From: Streptomyces sp. DH12
GTDB taxonomy: Bacteria > Actinomycetota > Actinomycetes > Streptomycetales > Streptomycetaceae
Length of the DNA: 64,000 nt
Direction of reading: 5' to 3'
Assembly (NCBI RefSeq): GCF_020873895.1
Contig: NZ_JAHWGT010000031.1
Coordinates: 1-64,000 of the forward strand
The notes under the pieces were generated by a model. The model searched no databases and was not told where the DNA came from. It saw only the letters and a list, made by a program, of their open reading frames with translations. Made by a program: the position numbers and the translations under genes. Each line of letters starts with the position of its first letter. Positions within the stretch are counted from its first letter, which is position 1. Positions 16,839 to 25,491 of this stretch are shown piece after piece.

Positions 16839-17750
16839 TCAGGCGTGGCAGGCGACCGCCCGGCCCCCGTTCATCGCGGCCATGTCCCCGAACACCGCCG
16901 CCACGTCCAGCGGCGACCCCTCCGGCAGGCCCTCCAGCTCGGCGTACGCGCGGTGGACGTTGGCCACCAGCCGCTCGCTCTCGCGCAGCCGCCCGAACTC
17001 GCCCAGGTCGGCCCGGCGCGCGACCTCCAGCGGCGGCAGCCCCCGGGCGTGGCCGTCCTCCGCCAGCTCCGCCACGAACCGCAGGTACGCCTCCGTCGCG
17101 TCGTACACCGACGGGTCCGTGAGCGGCCCGTGCCCCGGTACGACCGTCTCCGCGTCCATCGCCCGCAGCACCTCCATCGCCCGCAGCGACCCGCGCAGCG
17201 AGCCCGTGGCGAGGAACGGCGTGCCGCCGTTGAAGACGAGGTCGCCGGTGAAGACGACGCCGCGCCCCGGCAGGTGCACCAGCGTGTCGCCCACCGTGTG
17301 CGCCACGCCCGGGTGGACGAGCCGCACCTCCGTGTCACCCACGTGCAGCGTCATCCGCTCCCGGTACGTCACCGAGGGCGCCGCGACGCGGATGTCGCCG
17401 AAGTCGGTCTGCGGCCAGATCAGATGGAGCTGGCGCCCTGCCGCGAGGACCTCGCGGCGGCACGCCTCGTGCCCGACGACGATCGCCTCCGGCAGGAAGA
17501 CGGAGTTGCCGTACGTGTGGTCGCCGTGGTGGTGGGTGTTGACGACCGTCCGCGGCGGCGCGGCCCCCCGCGCGAGGAGGGCGTCGCGCAGTGCCGTGGC
17601 GCGCCGCTCGGTCGCGGTGGTGTCGATCAGGACGGTGTCCGTCCCGTCGCTGACGAAGCCGGCGTTGTTCAGGCACCAGCCGCCGTCCGGCTGGACGTAG
17701 GCGTGCACATCAGGAGCGAGCTGGACGGTGTACGGGTCGGTTGCGGGCAC
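16839..17750 (-). CDS. MBL-fold metallo-hydrolase
   Basis: 303 aa. Metallo-beta-lactamase fold with the THHHGDH zinc motif (about 72-78), a second metal His in PGVAHTVGD, the bridging Asp in VFTGDLVFNG and a late His in VPGHGPLTD. It belongs to the broad hydrolase group that includes SoxH-like and quorum-quenching-like enzymes; the substrate cannot be read from sequence. The N-terminus APDVHAYVQPDGGWCLNNAGFV is common in actinobacterial homologues. It starts at GTG and is flanked by a terminator and by the histidine-rich gene upstream on the same strand. Confidence 0.9.
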   Translation of the reverse strand: MPATDPYTVQLAPDVHAYVQPDGGWCLNNAGFVSDGTDTVLIDTTATERRATALRDALLARGAAPPRTVVNTHHHGDHTYGNSVFLPEAIVVGHEACRREVLAAGRQLHLIWPQTDFGDIRVAAPSVTYRERMTLHVGDTEVRLVHPGVAHTVGDTLVHLPGRGVVFTGDLVFNGGTPFLATGSLRGSLRAMEVLRAMDAETVVPGHGPLTDPSVYDATEAYLRFVAELAEDGHARGLPPLEVARRADLGEFGRLRESERLVANVHRAYAELEGLPEGSPLDVAAVFGDMAAMNGGRAVACHA

Positions 17751-17898
17751 CGGAAGTCCCCCCGGGTCGTGGCCGAACTGGACAGGCAGAGCCTGCCAGT
17801 CGGCGTCGCCGGGGCGGACGCCGGGGTCTCACCCGGCGGGCTGCCGCCGGGGTGCCCGGGGCGTGCGCGGGGCCGGTGCCGGCGCGGCACCGGTGGTG

Positions 17899-18195
17899 TC
17901 AGTGGTCGTCCCAGTGCCCGTCGTGGGCCGCGTGCCGGTGCCCGTCGTGCGCGTAATCGACGTGGTCGCCGTGGGCGACGGCCGGGTGTCCGCACCCCTC
18001 GCCGTGCTCGTGGGCGTGGCCGCTGTGGGCGACGTGCTCGCCCGGCTCGCACTCGTCCCAGTGCCCGGAGTGCTCGCGGTGCAGGTGCCCGTCGTGGACG
18101 TAGTCCACGTGGTCGCCGTGGACCACGGACGAGTGGCCGCAGGCGGGGCCGTGGGCGTGGGCGTGGGCCGGGTGTTCCCGGTGCAGGACCGCCAT
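17899..18195 (-). CDS. Histidine-rich internally duplicated metal-binding protein
   Basis: 98 aa with 27 histidines. Two 30-residue repeats (about 19-48 and 68-97) share the pattern CGHxxVxHGDHVDYxHDGHxHxxHxGHWD and are joined by another His-rich linker. No signal peptide or membrane helix, so it is cytosolic. Similar Streptomyces proteins exist, and some are labelled zinc transporter permease in databases, which this sequence contradicts. A role in zinc, nickel or copper buffering is plausible from composition only. ATG 18195 follows AGAGAGG. No standard Zur box was recognised in the 85-bp divergent region upstream. The 148-bp gap to the MBL gene shows no further features. Confidence 0.85.
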   Translation of the reverse strand: MAVLHREHPAHAHAHGPACGHSSVVHGDHVDYVHDGHLHREHSGHWDECEPGEHVAHSGHAHEHGEGCGHPAVAHGDHVDYAHDGHRHAAHDGHWDDH

Positions 18196-18280
18196 GGCAG
18201 TACCTCTCTGGCGGAGGGCCGCTGACCCTCCCAGGTTATCCCTGTTTGCCCTATTGATCACCCCGGGGGAGGGTCGTCCC

Positions 18281-19216
18281 ATGAAGGCGATCAGCTACCG
18301 CCGCTACGGCGGACCCGAGGTCCTGGAGTTCGGCGAGCGCCCGGACCCGAAGGTGGGCCCCGACGACGTGCTGGTGAGGGTGCGGGCGGCGGCCGTCAAC
18401 CCGGTCGACTGGAAGTGCCAGGCCGGCTACCTGGACCGGGCCCTGGACGCGTTCTTCCCGGTCGTCCCCGGCTGGGACGTCTCCGGTGTGGTCGTGCAGC
18501 CCGGGGTCTCCGTCCCCGAGTTCGACGTGGGCGATGAGGTGATGGGCTACGTCCGCGAGGACGTGCTGTGCCACGGCACCTTCGCCGAGTACGTCGCCGC
18601 GCCCGTCCGCACCCTCGCCCGCAAGCCGCGCGCCCTCGGCTTCGAGGAGGCGGCCGCGCTGCCGCTCGTGGGCCTCACGGCCTACCAGGCGCTCCACCGG
18701 TCGCTTCGGGTCCGCGCCGGCGAGACGGTGCTCGTGCACGCCGCCGGGGGCGGCGTCGGGGCGATGGCCGTGCAGATCGCCCGCCACCTCGGCGCCCGGG
18801 TCATCGGCGCCGTCCGCGACGGCGGCGCCGACGCCGTACGGGAGCTCGGCGCCGAGCCGGCGGTGTACGGCGACGACTTCGTCCGGCAGGTCCGCTCCCT
18901 CGCCCCGCAGCGGGTGGACGCGGTCCTGGACACGGTCGGCGGCGAGGTGCTGCGGACCTCGCCGAACCTCCTGGCGCCCGAGGGCCGCCTCGTCTCCATC
19001 GCGGACGGCGACGTCGTCACCCTCGGCGGCGCCTACATGTTCGTACGGCCCGACGCGGCGGACCTCGCCGCCCTCGCGGACCTCGCCGACGAGGGCGCCC
19101 TGACGGTACGCGTGGCCCGCACCCACCCGCTGGAGGAGGCCGCGCTGGCGCAGCGCGCGGCGATGGCCGGCGGGCTCGGCGGGAAGGTCGTCGTCACCGT
19201 CGGCGAGGCGGACTGA
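18281..19216 (+). CDS. Quinone oxidoreductase-like NADP-dependent reductase (MDR family)
   Basis: 311 aa zinc-free medium-chain reductase. N-terminal GroES-like domain without zinc ligands, VNPVDWKCQAGYL segment, then an NADPH-binding AAGGGVGAMAVQIARHLGARVIG Rossmann region (about 149-170). Members reduce quinones or activated alkenes. The ATG follows GGGGGAGGG. It diverges from the histidine-rich gene, with which it shares an 85-bp promoter region, and converges with a pair of DUF202 membrane protein genes 12 bp away. Confidence 0.9.
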   Translation: MKAISYRRYGGPEVLEFGERPDPKVGPDDVLVRVRAAAVNPVDWKCQAGYLDRALDAFFPVVPGWDVSGVVVQPGVSVPEFDVGDEVMGYVREDVLCHGTFAEYVAAPVRTLARKPRALGFEEAAALPLVGLTAYQALHRSLRVRAGETVLVHAAGGGVGAMAVQIARHLGARVIGAVRDGGADAVRELGAEPAVYGDDFVRQVRSLAPQRVDAVLDTVGGEVLRTSPNLLAPEGRLVSIADGDVVTLGGAYMFVRPDAADLAALADLADEGALTVRVARTHPLEEAALAQRAAMAGGLGGKVVVTVGEAD

Positions 19217-19228
19217 ACCGCTCCGGCC

Positions 19229-19543
19229 TCACACCACCACGGCCACGGCGAAGGCCGCCAGCGCGACGGTGCAGCCCACCGCGGCCCAGCCCGCCCCGGC
19301 CCCCAGCGCCCTCGGCCGCCCCCGGTCCAGCTCCGCGATCCGCCGGTGAGCCACCGCCAGGAAGGCGACCCACACCAGGAGCGACAGCCCCGCGCCGAGG
19401 AAGCCGGCGGCGGAGGTCTCCCCGCCGCCCAGCGCCTGCCGGGCGGCCAGGGCGGCGGCGACCGTGCACGACAGCGTCGTACGCCGCCACGCCAACCGGG
19501 TCCGCTCCGGCTGCAGCCCGGGGTCGCGGGGCGCGAGCGTCAC
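19229..19543 (-). CDS. DUF202 membrane protein
   Basis: 104 aa. The N-terminal PERTRLAWRRT motif is the DUF202 signature, followed by three hydrophobic helices (about 23-40, 50-65 and 80-103). The GTG start at 19543 overlaps the upstream YidH-like stop codon in a GTGA junction, so translation is coupled. Function unknown; two-gene DUF202 modules are common in actinobacteria. Confidence 0.85.
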   Translation of the reverse strand: MTLAPRDPGLQPERTRLAWRRTTLSCTVAAALAARQALGGGETSAAGFLGAGLSLLVWVAFLAVAHRRIAELDRGRPRALGAGAGWAAVGCTVALAAFAVAVVV

Positions 19544-19932
19544 CCGGCCCACCCGAAGAACACCACCAGCACCATGGCGAGCGCCACCAGGCCGACCAGG
19601 AGGCTCAGCACCGTCGGGAAGCGGCTCACCGGCAGGTCCTCGCCGCGCCGCATCGCCCGTTCGCACCGCACCCAGTGGTTGACCGCCCGCAGCGCGCACA
19701 GGGCGCCCGCGCCGAGCAGCAGCAGCGCCATCCCCACCCGCGCCGGGCGCGGCAGGTCGGGCAGGAACTGGTCGACGGCGAACCCACCGCCCACCAGCGC
19801 CAGCCCGGTCCGCAGCCAGGCGAGGAACGTCCGCTCGTTGGCGAGCGAGAACCGGTAGTCGGGCGTCTCGCCCTCCTCCCGCACCCGCTGCGGCGAGAAC
19901 CACAGCCGTACGCTCCGCCCGAAGTCACCCAC
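19540..19932 (-). CDS. YidH/DUF202 family membrane protein
   Basis: 130 aa. Has the longer DUF202 form: DYRFSLANERTFLAWLRTGLALVGGG (about 25-50) leading into the first helix, then helices at about 65-82 and 107-128. In E. coli YidH and YidG form a similar pair. Starts at GTG and overlaps the next gene by 4 bp. Function unknown. Confidence 0.87.
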   Translation of the reverse strand: MGDFGRSVRLWFSPQRVREEGETPDYRFSLANERTFLAWLRTGLALVGGGFAVDQFLPDLPRPARVGMALLLLGAGALCALRAVNHWVRCERAMRRGEDLPVSRFPTVLSLLVGLVALAMVLVVFFGWAG

Positions 19933-19970
19933 CCGATCACCCTAACCGGGCCGGCCCGGAGCCGGGCGCG

Positions 19971-20489
19971 TCACCGCGCCGCCCGCAGCCTCTCCCACGC
20001 GGCCAGCCCGTCCGGCACCCACGGCCACTCCGTCAGACGCTCCGCCAGCTCGGCCTCGGAGAGGAAGGCGTGCCAGGCGACCTCCTCGACCTGGGGCGAG
20101 ACCGGCAGCGCGCAGCGCACCTCGTACACCCGCGACCACCACGAGCCGCGGCCGCCGGGGCCGTCGTCGTACAGGAACGTCAGCACCGGCTCCGGGCGGG
20201 GCAGGCCGCGCACGCCGAGCTCCTCCTCCGCCTCCCGCAGGGCGGCCGCGTCGTACGACTCGCCCGCGCCGACCACGCCGCCGACGAACATGTCGTACAG
20301 CGAGGGGAAGGCGAGCTTGGTCGCCGTGCGGCGGTGCACGAAGATCCGGTCCTCGGCGTCGCGCGCCAGCACGAAGACGCAGCGGTGCCGCAGGCCGCGC
20401 GCGTACACCTCTCCTCGGGGCAGCCGCCCCACCACCTCGTCGTGCTCGTCCACGACGTCGAGCAGCTCGTCGGCCGGGGATGCGTCCAT
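19971..20489 (-). CDS. NUDIX hydrolase (YfcD-like)
   Basis: 172 aa. The Nudix box is complete: GGVVGAGESYDAAALREAEEELGV (residues 70-93) with metal-binding REAEEE. The N-terminal DELLDVVDEHDEVVGRLPRGE and RHRCVFVLARD resemble the YfcD/isopentenyl-diphosphate-isomerase-like subgroup. The substrate is a nucleoside diphosphate derivative, not further defined. GGAAGG precedes the ATG. It diverges from the flavoprotein gene across 135 bp. Confidence 0.92.
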   Translation of the reverse strand: MDASPADELLDVVDEHDEVVGRLPRGEVYARGLRHRCVFVLARDAEDRIFVHRRTATKLAFPSLYDMFVGGVVGAGESYDAAALREAEEELGVRGLPRPEPVLTFLYDDGPGGRGSWWSRVYEVRCALPVSPQVEEVAWHAFLSEAELAERLTEWPWVPDGLAAWERLRAAR

Positions 20490-20624
20490 GTCGGGTCCTT
20501 CCGGTGCCTGGGCCGCGGGTTCCGCGTATCCCGATGATCCTCCTTCCGTCCGCGAGGGTTGACGTGCCACCACCGCGTACCGAGGATCGGAGCACTTCGA
20601 TCGACCCCCGGAAGGGCGGCCCCC

Positions 20625-22280
20625 ATGGCGTACGACGCTGACGTGATCGTGATCGGTGCGGGACTGGCCGGGCTGGTCGCCACCGCCGAACTCGTCGACG
20701 CCGGACGGAGCGTCATCCTCCTGGACCAGGAGCCGGAGCGGTCCCTGGGCGGACAGGCCCACTGGTCCTTCGGCGGCCTCTTCCTCGTCGACTCGCCCGA
20801 ACAGCGCCGCATGCGCGTCCGCGACAGCCACGACCTGGCCCTCCAGGACTGGCTGGGCACCGCCGGCTTCGACCGTCCCGAGGACCACTGGCCCCGCCGG
20901 TGGGCGGAGGCGTACGTCGACTTCGCCGCCGGCGAGAAGCGCGCCTGGCTGCACCGCCAGGGCGTCCGCTTCTTCCCCGTCGTGGGCTGGGCCGAACGCG
21001 GCGGCTACGACGCCACCGGGCACGGCAACTCCGTCCCCCGCTTCCACATCACCTGGGGCACGGGCCCCGGCCTCGTCGCCCCCTTCGCCCGCCGGGTGCG
21101 CGCGGGCGTCGGCCGGGGCCTGGTCCAGCCGCGGTTCCGGCACCGCGTCACCGGCCTCGGCCGCACCGGCGGCGTCGTCGACACCGTCAGCGGCGAGGTC
21201 CTGGAGCCGTCCGACGCGGCCCGCGGGGCGGCCAGCAGCCGCGAGGTCGCCGGCGCGTTCGAGTACCGCGCCCAGGCCGTCGTCATCGCCTCCGGAGGCA
21301 TCGGCGGCAACCACGACCTGGTCCGCGCCCAGTGGCCCGAGCGCCTGGGGACCCCGCCGGAGCGGCTGCTGTCCGGCGTCCCCGCGCACGTCGACGGGCT
21401 GATGCTCGGCATCGCGGAGAACGCCGGCGCCCACCTCGTCAACGGCGACCGCATGTGGCACTACACCGAGGGCATCGAGAACTGGGACCCGATCTGGGCC
21501 CGCCACGGCATCCGCATCCTCCCCGGCCCGTCCTCCCTCTGGCTCGACGCCCTCGGCCGCCGCCTGCCCGTGCCGCTCTTCCCCGGCTTCGACACCCTCG
21601 GCACGCTGGAGCACATCATGCGGACCGGCCACGACCACACGTGGTTCGTCCTCGACCAGAGGATCATCGGCAGGGAGTTCGCCCTCTCCGGCAGCGAGCA
21701 GAACCCCGACCTCACCGGGAAGTCCCTCCGCGGCGTGCTGGAACGGGCCCGCGCCGACGTGCCCGCGCCGGTCCGGGCCTTCATGGAGCGGGGCGTCGAC
21801 TTCGTCGTGGAACGCGACCTGTCCGCGCTCGTCCGCGGCATGAACAAGCTCACCGGCGAGCCGCTCGTCGACGAGGCCGCGCTGCGCCGCGAGATCGTCG
21901 CCCGCGACCGCGAGATCGCCAACCCGTTCACCAAGGACCTCCAGGTCACCGCCATCCACGGAGCCCGCAGGTACCTCGGCGACCGGCTGATCCGCACGGC
22001 CGCCCCACACCGCATCCTCGACCCGAAGGCCGGCCCCCTCATCGCGGTGCGCCTGGGCATCCTCACCCGCAAGTCGCTCGGCGGGCTGGAGACGGACCTC
22101 TCCTCGCGCGTCCTGACCGCCGCGGGCGAGCCCCTGCCCGGCGTGTACGCGGCGGGCGAGGCGGCCGGGTTCGGCGGCGGCGGCGTCCACGGCTACCGGG
22201 CCCTGGAGGGCACCTTCCTCGGCGGCTGCCTCTTCTCCGGCCGCGCGGCGGGCCGCGCGGCGGCCCGCGCGGTGGTCTGA
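20625..22280 (+). CDS. FAD-binding dehydrogenase (3-ketosteroid dehydrogenase-like flavoprotein)
   Basis: 551 aa. N-terminal dinucleotide-binding motif VIVIGAGLAGLVATAEL (about 7-23) with LLDQE acidic end, and a C-terminal GVYAAGEAAGFGGGGVHGYRALEGTFLGGCLFSGRAAGR FAD-closing region. The length and order match the fumarate reductase/KSTD superfamily annotated as FAD-binding dehydrogenase in Streptomyces. Electron acceptor and substrate are unknown; fumarate and ketosteroid specificity residues cannot be confirmed by eye. GAAGGGC precedes the ATG. A region of decayed coding DNA follows. Confidence 0.88.
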   Translation: MAYDADVIVIGAGLAGLVATAELVDAGRSVILLDQEPERSLGGQAHWSFGGLFLVDSPEQRRMRVRDSHDLALQDWLGTAGFDRPEDHWPRRWAEAYVDFAAGEKRAWLHRQGVRFFPVVGWAERGGYDATGHGNSVPRFHITWGTGPGLVAPFARRVRAGVGRGLVQPRFRHRVTGLGRTGGVVDTVSGEVLEPSDAARGAASSREVAGAFEYRAQAVVIASGGIGGNHDLVRAQWPERLGTPPERLLSGVPAHVDGLMLGIAENAGAHLVNGDRMWHYTEGIENWDPIWARHGIRILPGPSSLWLDALGRRLPVPLFPGFDTLGTLEHIMRTGHDHTWFVLDQRIIGREFALSGSEQNPDLTGKSLRGVLERARADVPAPVRAFMERGVDFVVERDLSALVRGMNKLTGEPLVDEAALRREIVARDREIANPFTKDLQVTAIHGARRYLGDRLIRTAAPHRILDPKAGPLIAVRLGILTRKSLGGLETDLSSRVLTAAGEPLPGVYAAGEAAGFGGGGVHGYRALEGTFLGGCLFSGRAAGRAAARAVV

Positions 22281-22304
22281 TACGCCGCCGCCCCGGAGAA
22301 GTCC

Positions 22305-22538
22305 TCGTCACGGCACGCGACGAGGCACACCGCCTCCGGACGGTGACACGGCAGGCGCTCTGCCGGGTCAGGCTGCTCACCGACGACCAGGGGGGTGCTC
22401 CTCGCCGCCGAGCGGGCCTGTCGGTGCACGCGGGACGTGTCGACCGCGGACGACCAAACCGGGCGGGACGCGCTGGACGACCAGGCGAGAGACGCGATCG
22501 AGGCGTTCGTGGCCCGCGCTTCGCCACTGGTCCGCTGA
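22305..22538 (+). pseudogene. Frameshifted remnant of a small gene
   Basis: Two successive frames show coding-like codon bias. Frame 1 reads HRLRTVTRQALCRVRLLTDDQ up to a run of six G (22391-22395 region), after which the next frame continues VLLAAERACRCTRD and an amphipathic DDQARDAIEAFVARASPLVR to a stop at 22538. One fewer G would join them. A possible GTG start lies at 22343, giving about 64 residues. No family recognised. It could be an assembly error or true decay. Confidence 0.35.
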
Positions 22539-22706
22539 CGTGCCGAGCAGATGCCCGCCGGCGCCCGTGGAGCGGGTCCGGCCCGGGGGCGGGGGTCACG
22601 GCGGCTGGTGGAACTGGGCCGTGCCCGCCTCGGAGCCGGCACGGACGACTCCCTTGTCCGGTGGCCCCCTCCGCCCTCCGCCCCGGCCTTCACCCTGGAG
22701 CCCTCT
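22539..22706. other. Intergenic stretch before the lipoprotein gene
   Basis: With the remnant at 22305-22538 this belongs to a 426-bp stretch without an intact gene (22281-22706). It is less strictly biased than its neighbours. I see no convincing promoter; a GGAG at 22696-22699 serves the TTG of the next gene. Confidence 0.4.
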
Positions 22707-23228
22707 TTGCCCCTGCGGACAGGTAGTGCCATCCGCCTGACATCCCTGTTCCTGTCGACCGTGCTCACGGCCGCGACACTCACCGGTTGCACGCTGCTGG
22801 AACTCGCCAGGGACTGCGAGGGGACCGCCCACCGGGTGAGGGAGGTGGCGGCGCTCGACATCCTCGACTCCCGCCCCGACGGGGCCGCCGCCGCCCGGGG
22901 GTTCGAGGAGGTGAACGCCGGCTGCTGGGCGGACAGCGGCGAGGTCGTGGTGTACGCCGACCGGACGTACGCCTTCCCCGGCACACGGGCCGAAGTGACC
23001 GCGCACTACCGGACGGCGGTGGTACGGGACGGATGGATCCCTGGCCGCGAAGCCTTGCCCGGTGAGCTGTGCTTCACCAGAGAGGGCATGGCCCTGTGGA
23101 TCGCCTTCCTCACCGCCGAGCGCCTCGAGGAGGACGGTCACGGAAGCCGTCCCGACCTCACCACCGGGGCCGGCTACTCGGTCGGCGTCGAGTCGTATGT
23201 GGGTAGCGGTGCCGAGGCGAGTTGCTGA
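22707..23228 (+). CDS. Orphan lipoprotein
   Basis: 173 aa from a TTG start 7 nt after GGAG. A hydrophobic segment ends in the lipobox LTGC (Cys about residue 30), so the mature protein is predicted to be lipid-anchored on the outer face of the membrane. The mature part has a CE..HRV helix, a VYADRTYAFPGTRAEVTAHYRTAVVRDGW segment and a second and third Cys (GCW, LCF). No family recognised. The frame is open upstream to 22551, but that would bury the signal sequence. Codon use is a little less biased than in neighbours, consistent with recent acquisition. Confidence 0.65.
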   Translation: MPLRTGSAIRLTSLFLSTVLTAATLTGCTLLELARDCEGTAHRVREVAALDILDSRPDGAAAARGFEEVNAGCWADSGEVVVYADRTYAFPGTRAEVTAHYRTAVVRDGWIPGREALPGELCFTREGMALWIAFLTAERLEEDGHGSRPDLTTGAGYSVGVESYVGSGAEASC

Positions 23229-23370
23229 CCTGCGATGGCCCGGGTCGCTCCCTCGCCGTGGTGGTCACCGGCGGTGGCCGGCCGGGCCGGACAAGACTGC
23301 CGAGTCCTGCCAAGCAGCCGTCACGCTCGCCTCACTCCTGATGTGGGCGTGACACATCGACGACAGCCCT

Positions 23371-23448
23371 GGGCCCTGTCCGGAAAGTAGCGCCGTCTGC
23401 CCGGAGGACAGGCGCCGTGGCCCAGGCGGGACTTTCCGGACGGGGCCT
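23371..23448. repeat. Imperfect 18-bp inverted repeat, MITE-like or terminator
   Basis: Arms 23371-23388 and 23431-23448 match at 16 of 18 positions (core CTGTCCGGAAAGT). A GGCGCC-type inner stem lies between them. It sits between the lipoprotein gene and the 3' end of the ABC permease gene and reaches its stop codon. TIR-like ends of this kind occur in Streptomyces IS5-type elements, but no transposase or target duplication is seen. Confidence 0.4.
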
Positions 23449-24076
23449 AGGCCCGTTCCGCCCGTTCGCCGCGCCGGGGGGAGCCCGTCGACGCCGCGAC
23501 CAGCCCCGCGGCGCCCAGCACGGCGGCGATCAGCGCCGCCGAGCCGCTGGCCGGGCCGTGGATGGACCACGCCCAGGTCTCGGGCGTGTTGTCCCAGCCC
23601 ACGCCCAGCAGCAGCGTCGGCCCGAACATCGCGAGCGGCAGCAGCCAGGCCAGACCGCTGCCGAAGAGCCGGGCGCTGACCATCGCGAGGCCCAGGTACC
23701 CGACGACGTTGCGGACGGCCGCCCCCGTCATCCCGGCGGACGCGCCGGCGAGCAGCGGCAGGGCGGCCAGCACCGTCCCGTAGAGCAGCGTGGCCGCCAT
23801 GTGCGCGGTACGGAGCAGCCGCATCGGTCGGGCCGCCGTCTCCTCCAGGTCCGCCATGGGGGAGTACAGCGTCGTGGCGAGGACGACCGCGTGCACGACC
23901 GGCACCACCGCCGCCAGCGGCACGCTGTAGTCGACGAGGTGGCGCAGGTCGGGGAGGGACACCCGGCTCCCCGCGTACACCGCCGCCACGACGGCAACGC
24001 CCAGGCTGACCAGCGCGGCCCGCGGCACGTTGCGGCTGCGGCAGTAGGGCCCCAGCACGGCCCCGACGGCCGTCAC
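23447..24076 (-). CDS. ABC transporter membrane protein, second permease
   Basis: 209 aa, about six hydrophobic helices (for example 17-33, 47-62, 95-118, 125-150). It has no recognised catalytic motif and resembles short ABC-2-type permease partners. Its GTG start overlaps the upstream permease stop in a GTGA junction, so it is translationally coupled as the last gene of the ATPase-permease-permease set. It probably forms a heteromeric channel with the 472-aa permease. The substrate may be the small secreted protein encoded upstream, which is an inference from position. Confidence 0.75.
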   Translation of the reverse strand: MTAVGAVLGPYCRSRNVPRAALVSLGVAVVAAVYAGSRVSLPDLRHLVDYSVPLAAVVPVVHAVVLATTLYSPMADLEETAARPMRLLRTAHMAATLLYGTVLAALPLLAGASAGMTGAAVRNVVGYLGLAMVSARLFGSGLAWLLPLAMFGPTLLLGVGWDNTPETWAWSIHGPASGSAALIAAVLGAAGLVAASTGSPRRGERAERA

Positions 24077-25491
24077 GACCCGGACCCACGGGCCGGCCCG
24101 GCGCCGCCCGGGGCGCCGCCGGGGGTGTCGCTCGGGGTGCCGGCCGCGCCCGGTGCCCCGGCCTTCGCGGGCGGTGCGGCGGCCTTCGGCAGCGCCGGCA
24201 TCGGGCGGCAGGCCCGGACCGCTCCGGCCGCGTCCTCGATCCACCGGTCCTGCGCCGCGCGCGGCGCCGCCGTGAACCGCTGGAGCGCCGCGTCGAACTG
24301 CTCGCTCCAGAACGGCGCGGGCGAGCCCGCCCGGCCGCGGACGACCGCCTCCAGGAAGAACGTGCCGGGGTAGCCCCCGGTCTCCGCCATCAGCGGCAGG
24401 TCGCACCCGGACGGCGGCTGCGGCAGGGACGCAGACATCATCTGGTCCGTCAGGTCCTGCCGGCTCGTCCCGGGCGACATCACGGGCAGCTCCCCGGCCG
24501 TCGCCGGGTCGGCGGGCCGCAGCCCGCGCTCGTGGAAGGTGCGGTTGAGGCCCGGTACGGAGGCCAGCGCCGCGTCGACCGCCTCCACGGCGCCGCGGGC
24601 GGCCGGCAGCAGGTGCCGGTCGTCGGGCCACAGGCAGGCCGTCGTCCGGCCGGCCGTCGCGCAGGCGGGCCGGTCGGGTTGCGGGGTGTGCACGGCCCAG
24701 GCCAGCTCCGGCTGCGCGGGCCGGTACGTGACGAGCGTCCCGGCGCAGACAGCCGCGACGAGCACGGGCGGCAGGAGCGCCACGAGCCGCGGCCGGGTCG
24801 ACCGGCGGCGCAGCAGGGCGGGCAGCGCCAGGAGGCACAGGGCGGCCGAGAGGCACCACGCCGCCGCCGTCAGCAGCCGCCCGGTGCGCGGTTGGAAGGC
24901 CATGTCCCAGTGCTCGTCGATCGCGGGGACGAGGGCGGCCGGGCCGGTCCCGTCCGCGCCGGAGAGGGCGAGGGCGACCAGGAGGCCGTACCAGGCGACG
25001 CCGACGAGCGGGGCGACGATCCGGGACGGGACGAGGCTGCCCGCGGCCACCCCGGCGGCGGCCTGCAGCCCGATCACGGCGGCGCCCAGCAGCAGCGGCG
25101 ACCACACGGGCGCGGTCACGGCGCTGACCCCGGCGGTCCTCGCGTACGCGACGGCCGCGAACAGGGCGTACGCGGCCAGCGCCCACACCATGGCCGACGC
25201 CCACACCACGACGGCCTGGGTCCAGGCGCCCCGCGCGCCGGTCGCCGCCCAGTCGAGCGTGCCGAAGCGGTGCGTCCGGCCCGCGGTCCACGCGGCGGCG
25301 GCGCTCGTCATGGGGCCCATCACCATGACGGCGAAGACCTGCACCTCGACGGCGGTCTGCGCCCACCAGCCGATCCAGTCGCTGGTCGACGCGTCGTCAC
25401 CGGCGAAGTGCCACAGGCCGACCGCGGCGATGACGGCGGCGACCCACTTCGTCTCGCCGCGACGCATCTCGGTCCACAGCAGGCGTGTCAC
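24073..25491 (-). CDS. ABC-2-like permease with large extracytoplasmic domain
   Basis: 472 aa. About seven hydrophobic helices occupy residues 15-290. Then a soluble domain of roughly 180 residues follows (RPAQPELAWAVHTP onwards), with Cys pairs (CATAG, CLWPDD, CDLPL, CRPMP) and a Pro-Ala-Gly-rich C-terminal tail. The positioning suggests the domain is outside the cell. The GTG start overlaps the ATPase gene stop (GTGA). No bacitracin- or lantibiotic-transporter motif was recognised, but the architecture resembles actinobacterial peptide ABC transporters with extracellular sensory or substrate-capturing domains. Confidence 0.8.
   Translation of the reverse strand: MTRLLWTEMRRGETKWVAAVIAAVGLWHFAGDDASTSDWIGWWAQTAVEVQVFAVMVMGPMTSAAAAWTAGRTHRFGTLDWAATGARGAWTQAVVVWASAMVWALAAYALFAAVAYARTAGVSAVTAPVWSPLLLGAAVIGLQAAAGVAAGSLVPSRIVAPLVGVAWYGLLVALALSGADGTGPAALVPAIDEHWDMAFQPRTGRLLTAAAWCLSAALCLLALPALLRRRSTRPRLVALLPPVLVAAVCAGTLVTYRPAQPELAWAVHTPQPDRPACATAGRTTACLWPDDRHLLPAARGAVEAVDAALASVPGLNRTFHERGLRPADPATAGELPVMSPGTSRQDLTDQMMSASLPQPPSGCDLPLMAETGGYPGTFFLEAVVRGRAGSPAPFWSEQFDAALQRFTAAPRAAQDRWIEDAAGAVRACRPMPALPKAAAPPAKAGAPGAAGTPSDTPGGAPGGAGPARGSGS

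Noticed and set aside
18196-18280. Zur box in front of the histidine-rich gene
   Set aside because: The region has a mirror-like TATCCC...CCCTAT but no TGAAAATCATTTTCA-type dyad.
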